Assembly: GCA_035631655.1 (NCBI GenBank)
Contig: DASQIH010000181.1
Location: 1-64,000 of the forward strand
Source of the DNA: Gp1-AA122 sp035631655
GTDB taxonomy: Bacteria; Acidobacteriota; Terriglobia; Terriglobales; Acidobacteriaceae
Length of the DNA: 64,000 nucleotides
Direction of reading: 5' to 3'
The translations under genes and the position numbers were made by a program. The notes beneath the pieces are model-generated. The model was not told the DNA's origin, ran no database searches, and saw only the letters and a program-made list of their open reading frames with translations. Below are positions 41,451 through 50,388 of this stretch, in pieces; position 1 is the stretch's first letter, and each line of letters starts with the position of its first letter.

Positions 41451-41770
41451 AACACGTTTCCTTCCCGAGCCTTGGCGACGGCGCGACGCACCATCTCAAT
41501 GGGAGGAAGACCGGTTTCGGACGAGCCTGGATACAAGCGGCAGCTCAAGGCAAACGTCTTCGCCTGGTAAGACTCTCCCACAACGTCCCGTCCGTTGATG
41601 CGGATCGTTGGAGAGCCAGAGAACGCAAGGTCCGTCGCCATGCTGACATCCCTCACCAGGACCTCACGAACTTCTGCCACAACGCCTTCTGAATTGAGAA
41701 CGTCCCTGACCAATTTCACTGCGCCAGGATGGGATGGGCACTCCGCGACGTACAAAACCTCGACTTTCAT
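41447..41770 (-). CDS. Small thioredoxin-fold protein of the DF (seleno)protein type
   Basis: From ATG 41770 the product has 107 residues. It begins VEVLYVAECPSHPGAVKLV, a thioredoxin-type strand and helix with Cys11 in C-P-S-H, then FSGSPTIRINGRDVVG and SCRLYPGSSETGLPP. I recall this layout from a small family noted for having Sec/Cys variants, often next to mercury genes; here the residue is Cys. It may pass Hg(II) or electrons between MerT and a reductase. Both its ends overlap neighbouring mer genes by four bases (ATGA). Confidence 0.75.
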   Translation of the reverse strand: MKVEVLYVAECPSHPGAVKLVRDVLNSEGVVAEVREVLVRDVSMATDLAFSGSPTIRINGRDVVGESYQAKTFALSCRLYPGSSETGLPPIEMVRRAVAKAREGNVF

Positions 41771-42183
41771 CGGCGACCTTCCTTTTTTCGCGCATCCCCA
41801 TCCTGCAAGATCGGGCAATGCGCGTCTTGTTTGCTCAGCTCTCTGTCGCAACTGCGCAACGCCAACTGCAGTTCGCGTTCCAACTTTTCCAGATTTTCCA
41901 GTTTTTGCCGCACATCAGCGAGCTTCGCTTGCAGGCGAAGGCGCACGGGCGCACACGGCTGCATACGGTTTCCGCGCAAACTCAGAAGTCCTCGAATTTC
42001 GCTAAGTTTGAATCCCAGGCCCTGTACGCGCCGGATAAAGGCCAGTGTTTCCACGTCACGTTCAACGTATCGGCGAAAGCCTCCCTGCGTCCGGGACGGC
42101 CGGGGCAGCAAAGCATTCCGCTCGTAAAAGCGAATCGCGTCAACGCTCAACCCGACTTTCTTGGCGACGATCCCGATTTGCAT
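41767..42183 (-). CDS. merR: MerR-family Hg(II)-responsive regulator
   Basis: From ATG 42183 (AGGAG upstream) the product has 138 residues. The N-terminal MerR helix-turn-helix is VAKKVGLSVDAIRFYERNALLP, followed by the wing RTQGGFRRYVERDVETLAFI and a long dimerisation helix. Three Cys lie where MerR binds mercury: MQPCAPVR, LRSCDRE and HCPILQDG. That set indicates Hg(II) rather than Zn, Cu or redox sensing. It is the first gene of the four-gene mer operon and is transcribed from the 19-bp-spaced promoter at 42204-42234, so it controls its own operon. Confidence 0.9.
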   Translation of the reverse strand: MQIGIVAKKVGLSVDAIRFYERNALLPRPSRTQGGFRRYVERDVETLAFIRRVQGLGFKLSEIRGLLSLRGNRMQPCAPVRLRLQAKLADVRQKLENLEKLERELQLALRSCDRELSKQDAHCPILQDGDARKKEGRR

Positions 42184-42203
42184 AGCATTGGCTCCTGTCT
42201 TGA

Positions 42204-42234
42204 AGCTACACCCTGGAGTATAGTCCAGAGTCAA
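42204..42234 (-). promoter_or_regulatory. MerR-type promoter/operator of the mer operon
   Basis: On the minus strand TTGACT (-35, 42229-42234) and GTAGCT (-10, 42204-42209) are separated by 19 bp, the overlong spacer of MerR-controlled promoters. The spacer contains the dyad CTGGA-CTATAC-TCCAG where the MerR dimer would bind and unwind the DNA when Hg is present. Confidence 0.85.
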
Positions 42235-42314
42235 CGCCTATTTTTGTTTCGCCCCCGATTCCATTGAACGCTCGCAGGAAGCGCGCGTTTCCATCGGACC
42301 AATGTGGCGCTTGT

Positions 42315-42839
42315 ATGGTCACAATTGCGGCGCACACTTTCACCGCACAGCACACTCTCAGTGGAGGCTTTTTGGACTCTGTTCGGAAAGCGACGAGTGC
42401 AGATGCGTGCGGCATCCTCGCGTGCCTCTCGGCAGCTTTTGAGGTGTATCGCGACAGCTACACTGAGGCTGCGTTTGCCGACACCATACTTACCCCAGAA
42501 ACAATCGAGAGACGCTTTCAAGAGATGACTGTATTCGTAGCAACGGAGAAGTCCGGAGAGATCGTAGGCACGATTGCGTGCAGCGTCGTCCATACGGGAG
42601 AAGGCCACATTCGAGGAATGGCAATACGTCCCACCGCGCAAGGGAGCGGTGTTGCCGCGCGATTGTTGGCACACGCAGAGGCGCATTTCCGACAAAAAAA
42701 CTGTAAGCGGGTCAGCCTCGATACAACCGCGCCGCTTACGCGGGCCATCCGGTTCTACGAAAGGTCTGGTTTCTCTCCGTCGGGGAAGGTCCAGGACTTC
42801 TTTGGTATGGCTTTGTACGAATACGTCAAAACCATTTAA
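42315..42839 (+). CDS. GNAT family N-acetyltransferase
   Basis: From ATG 42315 the product has 174 residues; an upstream TTG (42264) would overlap the mer promoter leader. It shows the GNAT core: SVRKATSADACGILACLSAAFEVYR, ETIERRFQEMTVFVATEKSGEIVGTIAC, IRGMAIRPTAQGSGVAARLLAHAE with the acetyl-CoA loop Q-G-S-G-V-A, and LTRAIRFYERSGFSPSG. The substrate is unknown. It is divergent from the mer operon. Confidence 0.85.
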   Translation: MVTIAAHTFTAQHTLSGGFLDSVRKATSADACGILACLSAAFEVYRDSYTEAAFADTILTPETIERRFQEMTVFVATEKSGEIVGTIACSVVHTGEGHIRGMAIRPTAQGSGVAARLLAHAEAHFRQKNCKRVSLDTTAPLTRAIRFYERSGFSPSGKVQDFFGMALYEYVKTI

Positions 42840-42854
42840 TTCCGTGCGACCACT

Positions 42855-42879
42855 GTAACTAGTGGGGCAGCCACGCATC
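42855..42879 (+). promoter_or_regulatory. ECF-type promoter motif before Cys/Met-rich and cus genes
   Basis: GTAAC, 14 bases, CGCATC. The ATG of the Cys/Met-rich gene is 46 bp further on, and the cus genes follow on the same strand. Confidence 0.5.
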
Positions 42880-42924
42880 CTATTTCTTGACTCAGTCCGT
42901 CTAATCACCCTAGAGTCTAAAGAG

Positions 42925-43278
42925 ATGGTTCGGAAAAACACATTCATCATGCTGGCGGTGGTCGCGATCCTGCTCCTTCAATTCGCCGACTGCATGTCGG
43001 CCATGACCATGGACCAGCAGAGCATGCAGTGCTGCGGTTCCATGCCCTGTAACCCGTCGAACCAGAGTCACGACTGTTGCAAAGCGATGGCTTCCTCGCA
43101 GTCTCCGAGTGTGCTTCCTGTGGCTCACGTCACACTGCATCCGCCAGTGATGAACGTGGCGGATATTTTGCCGACACCGCAGGTCTTGGAGCTTTCCGAA
43201 GTGCCTCGCGCTGAATTCCCGGCTCCCCAGCATTCGCCTCCCGAACTGTACACGCTTCATTCCTCCCTCCTGATCTGA
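42925..43278 (+). CDS. Small exported Cys/Met-rich protein, cus operon
   Basis: From ATG 42925 the product has 117 residues. A signal peptide (FIMLAVVAILLLQFADC) is followed by a metal-binding type segment: MSAMTMDQQSMQCCGSMPC, NQSHDCCKAMASS. It has six Cys, seven Met and one His within 50 residues, as in copper/silver-binding periplasmic proteins. The remaining half is Pro-rich and lacks a known fold. It comes just before the Cus-type efflux genes and may hand Cu(I)/Ag(I) to them. No named family is recognised. Confidence 0.75.
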   Translation: MVRKNTFIMLAVVAILLLQFADCMSAMTMDQQSMQCCGSMPCNPSNQSHDCCKAMASSQSPSVLPVAHVTLHPPVMNVADILPTPQVLELSEVPRAEFPAPQHSPPELYTLHSSLLI

Positions 43279-43423
43279 TCCGCTCCTGAACCGTGCGGCT
43301 ATGCACGGGTGTCTCTTTTTCCGTCTCGATTGCTCCTTTCATCTGCCGATTCGCTTTCGGTTGGGCCCGCACGCCGAAGCACCGACCGGCGATCGTTCGA
43401 TACGCGCGTTCAGGAGAAGGAAA

Positions 43424-44752
43424 ATGTCTTTGCTTGTGAAATGGAATACGCCCCCGCGCCGTTCGGGGATTGAATTGGCACGAACTCTCTGCGCTCTGCT
43501 GCTTCTAGCGGCTCTTGGAAAAACCACGCTTGCCCAAGAACCCGAACCGCAGCACCCGCATGTTGTAACTCCGCTAGCCGACTTGCTCGAGGAAGCAGAG
43601 AAAAACAATCCGCAAATTGAAGCCGCACGGCAGGGCTGGCAGGCGGCCAAACAGGTTCCCACCCAAGTGTCGACGCTGCCCGACCCGCAGTTCACGTTGC
43701 AGCACTTGAGCGTCGGAAGTCCACGGCCGTTCTCGGGGTACACCAATAGCGACTTCGCTTACCTCGGGCTCGGTGTCACACAGGACATTCCGTATCCAGG
43801 CAAGCTGCGCCTGAAAGGTGAGATTGCAAAACGCGAAGCGGACATGTCGCAGCAACAAGTCGAAACCGTGCGCCGAGCCGTGCTGACCGAAGTCAAAGCT
43901 TCCTATTTCCAGTTGGCGTATCTCGCAAGAACGCTCTCCATTCTCGAAAGCGACGGCGAGTTCCTCAAGCAAGTCGAGCAGGCCGCCGACGCTCGCTATC
44001 GTTCCGGCATGGGGCCGCAGCAGGACGTACTGCAGGCCCAACTCCAAAAGACGAAGCTCGTGCGCGCAATCGCCATGCACCATCTGGAAGTTGGCAAACT
44101 CGAAGCTCAGTTGAAGCAGTTCCTCAACCGGTCTCAGGATTCACCGGACATCGAGCCGTCAGATCTCACGGAATCTCCTCTCTTGCTGAACTATCAGGAG
44201 CTTCTCGCGGCTGCCAAGGCACAAAACCCGGAGCTGGCTGCGTCGCAAAAGATGATCGACAAGCAATCGCTCCAAGTCGATCTCGCACGCAAGGATTTCT
44301 ATCCCGATTTCAACGTTCAGTACATGTGGCAGCGGACCGATCCGACGCAGTTCCGCGCCTACTACATGCTTTCGGTTGGTGTGCGCGTACCCATTTACCG
44401 GAGCCGCAAACAGAAACCCGGATTGGCGCAAGCGCAATCCGAAAAGCTCCGTGCTCGCAGTGAACTCGAAGTCCAATCACAGCAAGTCGCATCGGGGCTG
44501 CGCGCGGAATACGTCGTGGTGCAGCAGACCTCGGAACTGCTCAAGATTCACCGCGAAGGTCTCGCACCCCAAGCGCGTTCTGCATTTCAGTCGGGCCTCG
44601 CTTCATACCAATCGAATAAACAGGATTTCCAAGCGGTGCTCACCTCGTTCCTCGACGTGCTGCACCTCGATGAAGAGTACTGGCAGAACCTTGCCGAATA
44701 CGAGACCGCCTTCGCGCGGATTGAACAGATCACTGGATTGTCGCTGCGCTAG
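43424..44752 (+). CDS. Outer-membrane efflux protein, TolC/CusC-like
   Basis: From ATG 43424 (AGGAGAAGGA upstream) the product has 442 residues. A signal peptide ends near TLAQEP. It is a TolC-type duplicated helix bundle: ADLLEEAEKNNPQIEAARQGWQAAKQVP opens the first repeat and ELLAAAKAQNPELAASQKMIDKQSLQVDLARKDFYPDFNVQY the second. It forms the outer-membrane exit duct of a three-part RND pump. The CusB- and CusA-like genes follow in the same direction 14 bp and 1 bp apart, which defines an operon. Confidence 0.9.
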   Translation: MSLLVKWNTPPRRSGIELARTLCALLLLAALGKTTLAQEPEPQHPHVVTPLADLLEEAEKNNPQIEAARQGWQAAKQVPTQVSTLPDPQFTLQHLSVGSPRPFSGYTNSDFAYLGLGVTQDIPYPGKLRLKGEIAKREADMSQQQVETVRRAVLTEVKASYFQLAYLARTLSILESDGEFLKQVEQAADARYRSGMGPQQDVLQAQLQKTKLVRAIAMHHLEVGKLEAQLKQFLNRSQDSPDIEPSDLTESPLLLNYQELLAAAKAQNPELAASQKMIDKQSLQVDLARKDFYPDFNVQYMWQRTDPTQFRAYYMLSVGVRVPIYRSRKQKPGLAQAQSEKLRARSELEVQSQQVASGLRAEYVVVQQTSELLKIHREGLAPQARSAFQSGLASYQSNKQDFQAVLTSFLDVLHLDEEYWQNLAEYETAFARIEQITGLSLR

Positions 44753-44766
44753 GAGAAAACAGAATC

Positions 44767-46329
44767 ATGCGAAATTATCGGAATGCATTCGTCTTCGCGG
44801 TTGCCGGCAACATTGCCCTGATAGGAATCCTTGGCGGGCTTTGGTGGCGCTCCGCGCAACACAGGAAAACGGAAGCGACAATGCCATCAGCCTCCAACGA
44901 ACGGGCGCAGAACGTCCCCAACGGATCGGAAGCCGCTTCAATGGCGCCGCATGAAGCCCCGCTCGTGCCGCTACAACTCTCGCCCGAGCGCAGGCAAAGC
45001 ATAGGCCTCCGCATGGGCCGGGTAGAACGCAAGATAGTAGGCGATGAGATTCGCACGACTGGAAATGTAGCGGTCGATGAAACCAAGCTCGCCTACGTGC
45101 AAGTGAGGTATTCCGGATACATCCAAAAGGTCTTTGCCGACGCCACCTATCAATACCTCCGCAAAGGGCAGCCGCTCTTTACCATCTACAGCCCAGACCT
45201 CGCGGCGACGGAGCGCGAGTATCTCGTCGCGAAACAGAACCAGCAACGCGTCGCCGGAAGCACCGTACCTGGCGTCGCTGAAAGCGCCGCCTCGCTCTTG
45301 GACGCGGCCGCCGAACGCCTCAAGCAATGGGGCGTGCCGCTGAGTGAAATCGCCCGCCTCGAATCGACGGGTCAAGCGCAACAGGAACTTCAAGTCGATT
45401 CTCCCGTCTCGGGCTACATCACCGAGCGGAACGCGTTGCCAAATCTGACGGTTCAGCCGGAGACACGGCTCTATTCCGTCGCCGATCTCTCGGCCGTTTG
45501 GATTTTCGCTGAAGTGTTTCAGAACGATCTCGGAAGAATCAAAGTCGGTGACCGCGCAAGCCTCACCGTGGACACCTACCCCGGCCGCAACTTTGAAGGC
45601 CGGGTGAATTTTATCTATCCGCAAGTGGACATGACGACGCGCACGGCACGCGTTCGGCTGATTTTCCCGAACCCAGGCTTGAAACTCAAACCGGGAATGT
45701 TCGTAAACGCCCTGCTCCAGGTGCGCGCGGGAGCGCAGCTCGTAATTCCCGCCACCGGAGTCCTGCAATCCGGCACGCGGCAAATCGTTTTCGTGAATCG
45801 CGGCGGCGGCTATCTCGAACCGCGCGAAGTCGAACTCGGCGTCCGCGCTGGCGAAAACTTCGTCGTCTTGAAGGGATTGAAAGAAGGCGAGGAAATCGTC
45901 ACGTCCGCCAATTTCCTGATCGACTCGGAAAGCCAGCTACAGGCGGCACTTGGCTCTTTCGTTCCTCCCCCACCCGGCGCAGGTTCCGCGGGCGCGATGA
46001 ACGCGCCACAGGCGAACATCGAACTTACGACCGACCCTGCTCCTCCACGCAAAGGCAGCAACACCATCCGAGTGAAGCTCACCGACGCGAGCGGCGCTCC
46101 AATTTCGGGCGCGGAAGTCTCCGTCACGTTCTTCATGCCGGCAATGCCAGCCATGGGCATGGCTGCAATGCGCACGCCGGTCACGTTGAGTGACAAGGGA
46201 AATGGCCTCCATGAAGGATCAGCCCAACTCGACAGCGGCGGCACGTGGCAGGTTACCGTCGTCGCCAAGAAGAATGGGCAAACCCTCGCCAGCAAACAAA
46301 TGAGCGTCAACGCCACGGGAGGAATGTAA
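44767..46329 (+). CDS. RND periplasmic adaptor, CusB-like, with C-terminal FixH/YtkA-like domain
   Basis: The 520-residue membrane-fusion protein has an N-terminal signal anchor (FAVAGNIALIGILGGLWW), then CusB-type blocks VQVRYSGYIQKVFADATYQYLRKGQPLFTIYSPDLAATEREYL and VQPETRLYSVADLSAVWIFAEVFQNDLGRI. The usual adaptor ends at about residue 400. An extra ~100 residues (LTDASGAPISGAEVSVTFFMPAMPAMGMAAM) form a FixH/YtkA-like beta-sandwich with Met-rich motifs that may bind Cu or Ag. It links CusA to the outer-membrane duct. The cusA start follows its stop after one base. Confidence 0.9.
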   Translation: MRNYRNAFVFAVAGNIALIGILGGLWWRSAQHRKTEATMPSASNERAQNVPNGSEAASMAPHEAPLVPLQLSPERRQSIGLRMGRVERKIVGDEIRTTGNVAVDETKLAYVQVRYSGYIQKVFADATYQYLRKGQPLFTIYSPDLAATEREYLVAKQNQQRVAGSTVPGVAESAASLLDAAAERLKQWGVPLSEIARLESTGQAQQELQVDSPVSGYITERNALPNLTVQPETRLYSVADLSAVWIFAEVFQNDLGRIKVGDRASLTVDTYPGRNFEGRVNFIYPQVDMTTRTARVRLIFPNPGLKLKPGMFVNALLQVRAGAQLVIPATGVLQSGTRQIVFVNRGGGYLEPREVELGVRAGENFVVLKGLKEGEEIVTSANFLIDSESQLQAALGSFVPPPPGAGSAGAMNAPQANIELTTDPAPPRKGSNTIRVKLTDASGAPISGAEVSVTFFMPAMPAMGMAAMRTPVTLSDKGNGLHEGSAQLDSGGTWQVTVVAKKNGQTLASKQMSVNATGGM

Positions 46330-46330
46330 C

Positions 46331-49300
46331 GTGATCGCCCGATGGATTGACTGGTGCGCAAAGAATCGCTTTCTCGTTTTCACCGGAACATTGCTGCTCG
46401 TGCTCGCGGGAATCTGGTCGCTTCGCCGCATACCGCTCGATGCACTGCCAGATATTTCCGACGTCCAGGTCATCATTCATACGAGGTGGGCCGGACAACC
46501 ACCAAGCCTCATCGAGGATCAAGTCACCTATCCCATCGTCACGAAGCTTCTAGCCGCGCCGCATGTCAAAGCCGTGCGCGCGCAGACGATGCTCGGCGAT
46601 TCCTATGTGTTTGTGGTTTTTGAAGATGGAACCGATCTCTACTGGGCGCGCTCGCGCGTCCTCGAATACATGCAGCAGATTGAAGGAGGACTCCCGTCCA
46701 ACGTCCATCCAGTCATCGGCCCGGATGCGACCGGCGCAGGTTGGGTGTACGAGTACGTTCTCGTCGATCGCACGCATCAACGAAGTCTCGCCGAGCTGCG
46801 CAGCATCCAGGACTGGTATCTGCGCTATCAGCTTGAAACCGTTCCTGGCGTTGCCGAAGTCGCGACCATCGGGGGATTCGTCAAGCAATACCAGGTCAAC
46901 GTTGATCCCAACAAACTTCGCGCTTACGGTATTCCACTTTCCACTGTCATTGAAAAGGTTCGCGCCAGCACGAATGAAGTCGGCGGACGAGTGCTCGAAA
47001 TGGGCGGCGCGGAATACATGATTCGCGGTTTGGGTTATTTGCGTTCGCCCAGCGATCTCGAAACCGTACCCGTCGCTACGAAGAACGGCACTGCTGTCAA
47101 GATTCGCGATCTCGGCACCGTCACCTTCGGCCCCGACATTCGGGAGGGCGTGGCCGAATGGCAGGGCGAAGGAGAAACCGTCGCGGGCATTGTCGTCATG
47201 CGCGACGGCATGAACGCTTTGAATGTCATTGACGGAGTGAAGAAAAAGCTAGCAGAGACCAAATCCTCGCTGCCTCCCGGTGTCGAAGTCGTTTCGGGCT
47301 ATGACCGATCGGGATTGATTCACGCCTCCATCGAAACGCTCCAGCGTGACCTTTTGGAAGAAGCGCTTATCGTCAGCGTCGTCATCATTATCTTCCTCTT
47401 CCATTTCCGCTCCGCGCTGATTCCGATTCTGACGCTGCCGATCGCAGTACTCGCAGCGTTCATTCCGATGTACTACCTCCACGTCAGTTCCAACATCATG
47501 TCGCTCGGCGGACTTGCTCTCGCCATCGGCGTTCTCGTCGATGCTGCCATCGTGATGGTCGAAAACGGCTACCGCCAGCTCTCCGAGCATCAAGCGGAGA
47601 GGTCCGTGTCTGAGCCGGAGCGGCGGAGGATTTTGCTCGACTCCGCCAAGCAGGTCGGTCCGGCGATCTTTTTCTCGCTGGTCATCATCGTCGTGTCGTT
47701 TCTGCCTGTTTTCTTGCTGGAAGCACAGGAGGGCAGGATGTTTCGGCCGCTCGCCTGGACGAAGACGTTGGCAGTCGGTTTCTCATCACTGCTGGCCATC
47801 ACCCTTGTGCCTGTGCTGATGGTTCTCTTCATCCGCGGGCGTCTGCGACCGGAATCGCGGAACCCCATCTCCCGCGTCACTCAAGCTCTGTACCTGCCCG
47901 TCCTCCGGCTCTGTCTGCGATTTCGCAAAACGACATTGCTGCTCAATGTGATTTTTCTAGCCGTCACGCTTCCGCTGGCACTCAAGATCGGCAGCCAGTT
48001 TATGCCGCCTTTGTTTGAAGGCTCGGCCCTGTATATGCCGACCGCCTTGCCGGGAATTTCCATTGGCCAGGCTTCCCAACTGCTGCAAGAACAAGACCGC
48101 ATCATCCGCACGTTCCCGGAAGTTGAGACCGTGTTCGGAACAATTGGAAGATCCGACAGCGCGACGGATAACGCACTGCTCGACATGTACGACACCACCA
48201 TCATGCTCAAACCGCGCGAGAAGTGGCGGGTGGGGATGAGCTACGAAAAGCTCATTCAGGAGATGGATGCCAGGCTGCAATTCCCGGGACTGTCCAACAC
48301 TTGGACTATGCCTGTAGAAAACCGCCTGGACATGGAATTGACCGGAATAAAAACTCCGCTCGGGATGAAAATACAGGGCCTGACTCTCGAAGGCATCCAG
48401 CAAGTTGGTGCGCAGATCCAACAGGCCCTTTCAGGTCTTCCGCAAGTTCGATCCGTTTTTTCCGAGCGTGTCTCGCAAGGCTTCTACGTCAACATCGAAG
48501 TCAATCGTGAGGAAGCGTCGCGCTACGGGCTCACCGTTGCCGACGTTCACCAGGCCGTCACTTCCGGAATCGGCGGCGAAATGGTGACGGAAAACATTGA
48601 AGGCCGCGAGCGCTACCCCGTCAACGTCCGCTACAGCCGGGACTTTCGCGACAACGTGGACGAGTTGCGGAAAGTTCTGATCGGCACACCGTTCGGCGCA
48701 CAAATTCCCATCGAGGAAGTGGCACGCATTTCGTTTTCACGCGGGCCCTCCATGATCCGCGATGAGGATGGAGCTCTGACCGGATACGTCTACATCGATC
48801 TCAATTCCAGAAACTACGGCGACTTCGTGAAAGCCGCAAATAACATGCTCAAGCAAAAGCTGCATCTGCCTGCGGGTTACACCTACAAATGGGCGGGCGA
48901 ATATGAATTCGAATTGCGGGCCAAGGAACGTTTGCAAATAATTCTTCCGGTCGTGTTCTTCGTCATTTTTGTGCTGCTGTACATGGTCTTCCATTCCGTC
49001 GCGGAATCCGCAGTGCTCATATTCCCGACACTTTACGCACTTACGGGCGGCCTCGTCCTCCAAAAGCTGCTGGGCTACAACTTCAGCGTTGCGGTGTGGG
49101 TTGGGTATATCGCGCTCTTTGGCATTGCGGTCGAGACCGGCGTGGTCATGGTCGTGTACCTTCACGAAGCGTTGGACCGCCGCCTCGCAAGCGGAAAACT
49201 GCTGAAGCACGAAGATATTGAGGAGGCCGTCATCGAAGGCGCCGTGCATCGCCTCAGGCCGAAGCTCATGACCGTCTGCGTCGTGCTCGCGAGTCTCATT

Positions 49301-49489
49301 CCGATTTTGTGGGAGAGCGGCATCGGCTCGGATGTGATGAAACCCATTGCCGCGCCCATCGTCGGCGGCATGATCACCTCCACCGTTCACGTGTTGATTC
49401 TAGTGCCGGTCTTCTTTGCGCTTATGAAAGAGCGCGCCTTACGGCGCGGGACTCTGCGCGTGCCGGTGGATGAGACAATAAGAGATTGA
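46331..49489 (+). CDS. cusA: Cu(I)/Ag(I) efflux RND pump, CusA-like
   Basis: The 1052-residue proton-driven pump has twelve helices and two large periplasmic loops. It belongs to the HME group: TM4 contains GGLALAIGVLVDAAIVMVENGYRQL, the form with V-D-A-A found in monovalent-ion (Cu/Ag) pumps. Other HME marks are RRIPLDALPDISDVQVII, GPDATGAGWVYEYVLVD, VPIEEVARISF-like and GYIALFGIAVETGVVMVVYL in TM10. GTG 46331 follows the cusB stop after one base. It moves Cu(I)/Ag(I) from the periplasm or inner-membrane leaflet to the CusB-CusC duct. The 229 bp after it (49490-49718) hold no gene that I can support. Confidence 0.93.
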   Translation: MIARWIDWCAKNRFLVFTGTLLLVLAGIWSLRRIPLDALPDISDVQVIIHTRWAGQPPSLIEDQVTYPIVTKLLAAPHVKAVRAQTMLGDSYVFVVFEDGTDLYWARSRVLEYMQQIEGGLPSNVHPVIGPDATGAGWVYEYVLVDRTHQRSLAELRSIQDWYLRYQLETVPGVAEVATIGGFVKQYQVNVDPNKLRAYGIPLSTVIEKVRASTNEVGGRVLEMGGAEYMIRGLGYLRSPSDLETVPVATKNGTAVKIRDLGTVTFGPDIREGVAEWQGEGETVAGIVVMRDGMNALNVIDGVKKKLAETKSSLPPGVEVVSGYDRSGLIHASIETLQRDLLEEALIVSVVIIIFLFHFRSALIPILTLPIAVLAAFIPMYYLHVSSNIMSLGGLALAIGVLVDAAIVMVENGYRQLSEHQAERSVSEPERRRILLDSAKQVGPAIFFSLVIIVVSFLPVFLLEAQEGRMFRPLAWTKTLAVGFSSLLAITLVPVLMVLFIRGRLRPESRNPISRVTQALYLPVLRLCLRFRKTTLLLNVIFLAVTLPLALKIGSQFMPPLFEGSALYMPTALPGISIGQASQLLQEQDRIIRTFPEVETVFGTIGRSDSATDNALLDMYDTTIMLKPREKWRVGMSYEKLIQEMDARLQFPGLSNTWTMPVENRLDMELTGIKTPLGMKIQGLTLEGIQQVGAQIQQALSGLPQVRSVFSERVSQGFYVNIEVNREEASRYGLTVADVHQAVTSGIGGEMVTENIEGRERYPVNVRYSRDFRDNVDELRKVLIGTPFGAQIPIEEVARISFSRGPSMIRDEDGALTGYVYIDLNSRNYGDFVKAANNMLKQKLHLPAGYTYKWAGEYEFELRAKERLQIILPVVFFVIFVLLYMVFHSVAESAVLIFPTLYALTGGLVLQKLLGYNFSVAVWVGYIALFGIAVETGVVMVVYLHEALDRRLASGKLLKHEDIEEAVIEGAVHRLRPKLMTVCVVLASLIPILWESGIGSDVMKPIAAPIVGGMITSTVHVLILVPVFFALMKERALRRGTLRVPVDETIRD

Positions 49490-49718
49490 TCGCCCGGCGG
49501 CCGTCAAAGTGTGGAACGGGAACGGCACCTCCCGTTGCCCAAACCCCGGCGAGGCTGACAACGACGACCGCCGCGAAATCAAGTTATTGACCGGCCACGA
49601 TCCTTCGCGTTGCTACGCGCCGTCCAAGGCACACGGTCAACAGAAAAACGTCGTCCAGGTTGGTGGCCGCGAACGTAGTTACGCTGGCGGCAAGCACCGT
49701 GAACACCCGGCTCATCTT

Positions 49719-50360
49719 TCAACGATCTCCCGCGCAGCAATCGTTGCAGGCTTTGCCCTGCAATCCTTCCATGCCTTCTTTCGTGATGACGGGAACCATG
49801 ATGAGGCCCGCCACGGGGTCCGCCCACCACAATCCAAAGGCCATGTTCAAATGAAGACCAGCAAGCAGGATGGCCGAGAGATAAGTGCAAAATTCCGTTT
49901 GCTTGGCATCGGCGTGCATCGCAGCACTGCCGAGTGCATGTCCCACTCTTCGCTTCGCACGCGAAAGGAGCGGCATCACTACAAGAGAAACGCATGCCAG
50001 AACAATGCCAGGAATGCTGGGCTCAGGCGCACGCTTGAACCATAAATCCGTGATGGCCTCGTAGGCGATGTATCCGGAGAGAGTCAAAAAACAAGCTCCG
50101 ACCACCTTCAGCGCCCGCTTTTCATTCTGCTCTCGATCACGCTCCTCGGCATCAACCGACATCCGCCACAGCAAAACCGATCCCGACGTCACTTCAACGA
50201 AGCTATCGATTCCGAAGCCGACGAGGGAAATGCTTCCTGCCATCAGCCCCGTCACCACCGCTACTAACCCTTCGACCGTATTCCAAGCGATCGTGAAGTA
50301 TTCCAGCCGTCGTCCGTGACGGACCGATTCCGTTCGATCGAGAATTCCGATTTCGGTCAT
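49719..50360 (-). CDS. CDF-like cation transporter
   Basis: From ATG 50360 (TGGGAA upstream) the product has 213 residues. It has about six short helices: LEYFTIAWNTVEGLVAVVTGLMAGSISLVGFGIDSFVEVTSGS is the CDF-type first half with the binding Asp, and GSAAMHADAKQTEFCTYLSAILLAGLHLNMAFGLWWADPVAGLIM the second with the second Asp/His set. The usual cytoplasmic C-terminal domain is absent, as in TMEM163-like proteins. The last residues are Cys-rich (GKACNDCCAGDR). It is likely to export a divalent metal and is convergent with cusA. Confidence 0.85.
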   Translation of the reverse strand: MTEIGILDRTESVRHGRRLEYFTIAWNTVEGLVAVVTGLMAGSISLVGFGIDSFVEVTSGSVLLWRMSVDAEERDREQNEKRALKVVGACFLTLSGYIAYEAITDLWFKRAPEPSIPGIVLACVSLVVMPLLSRAKRRVGHALGSAAMHADAKQTEFCTYLSAILLAGLHLNMAFGLWWADPVAGLIMVPVITKEGMEGLQGKACNDCCAGDR

Positions 50361-50388
50361 ATTTCCCAAGTCCGCGGAGAGGATTACT

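Noticed and set aside
49509..50045. 178-residue plus-strand frame opposite the CDF-like gene
   Set aside because: It is rich in Arg, His and Ser with no hydrophobic core, and it is the antisense of a clear membrane protein.
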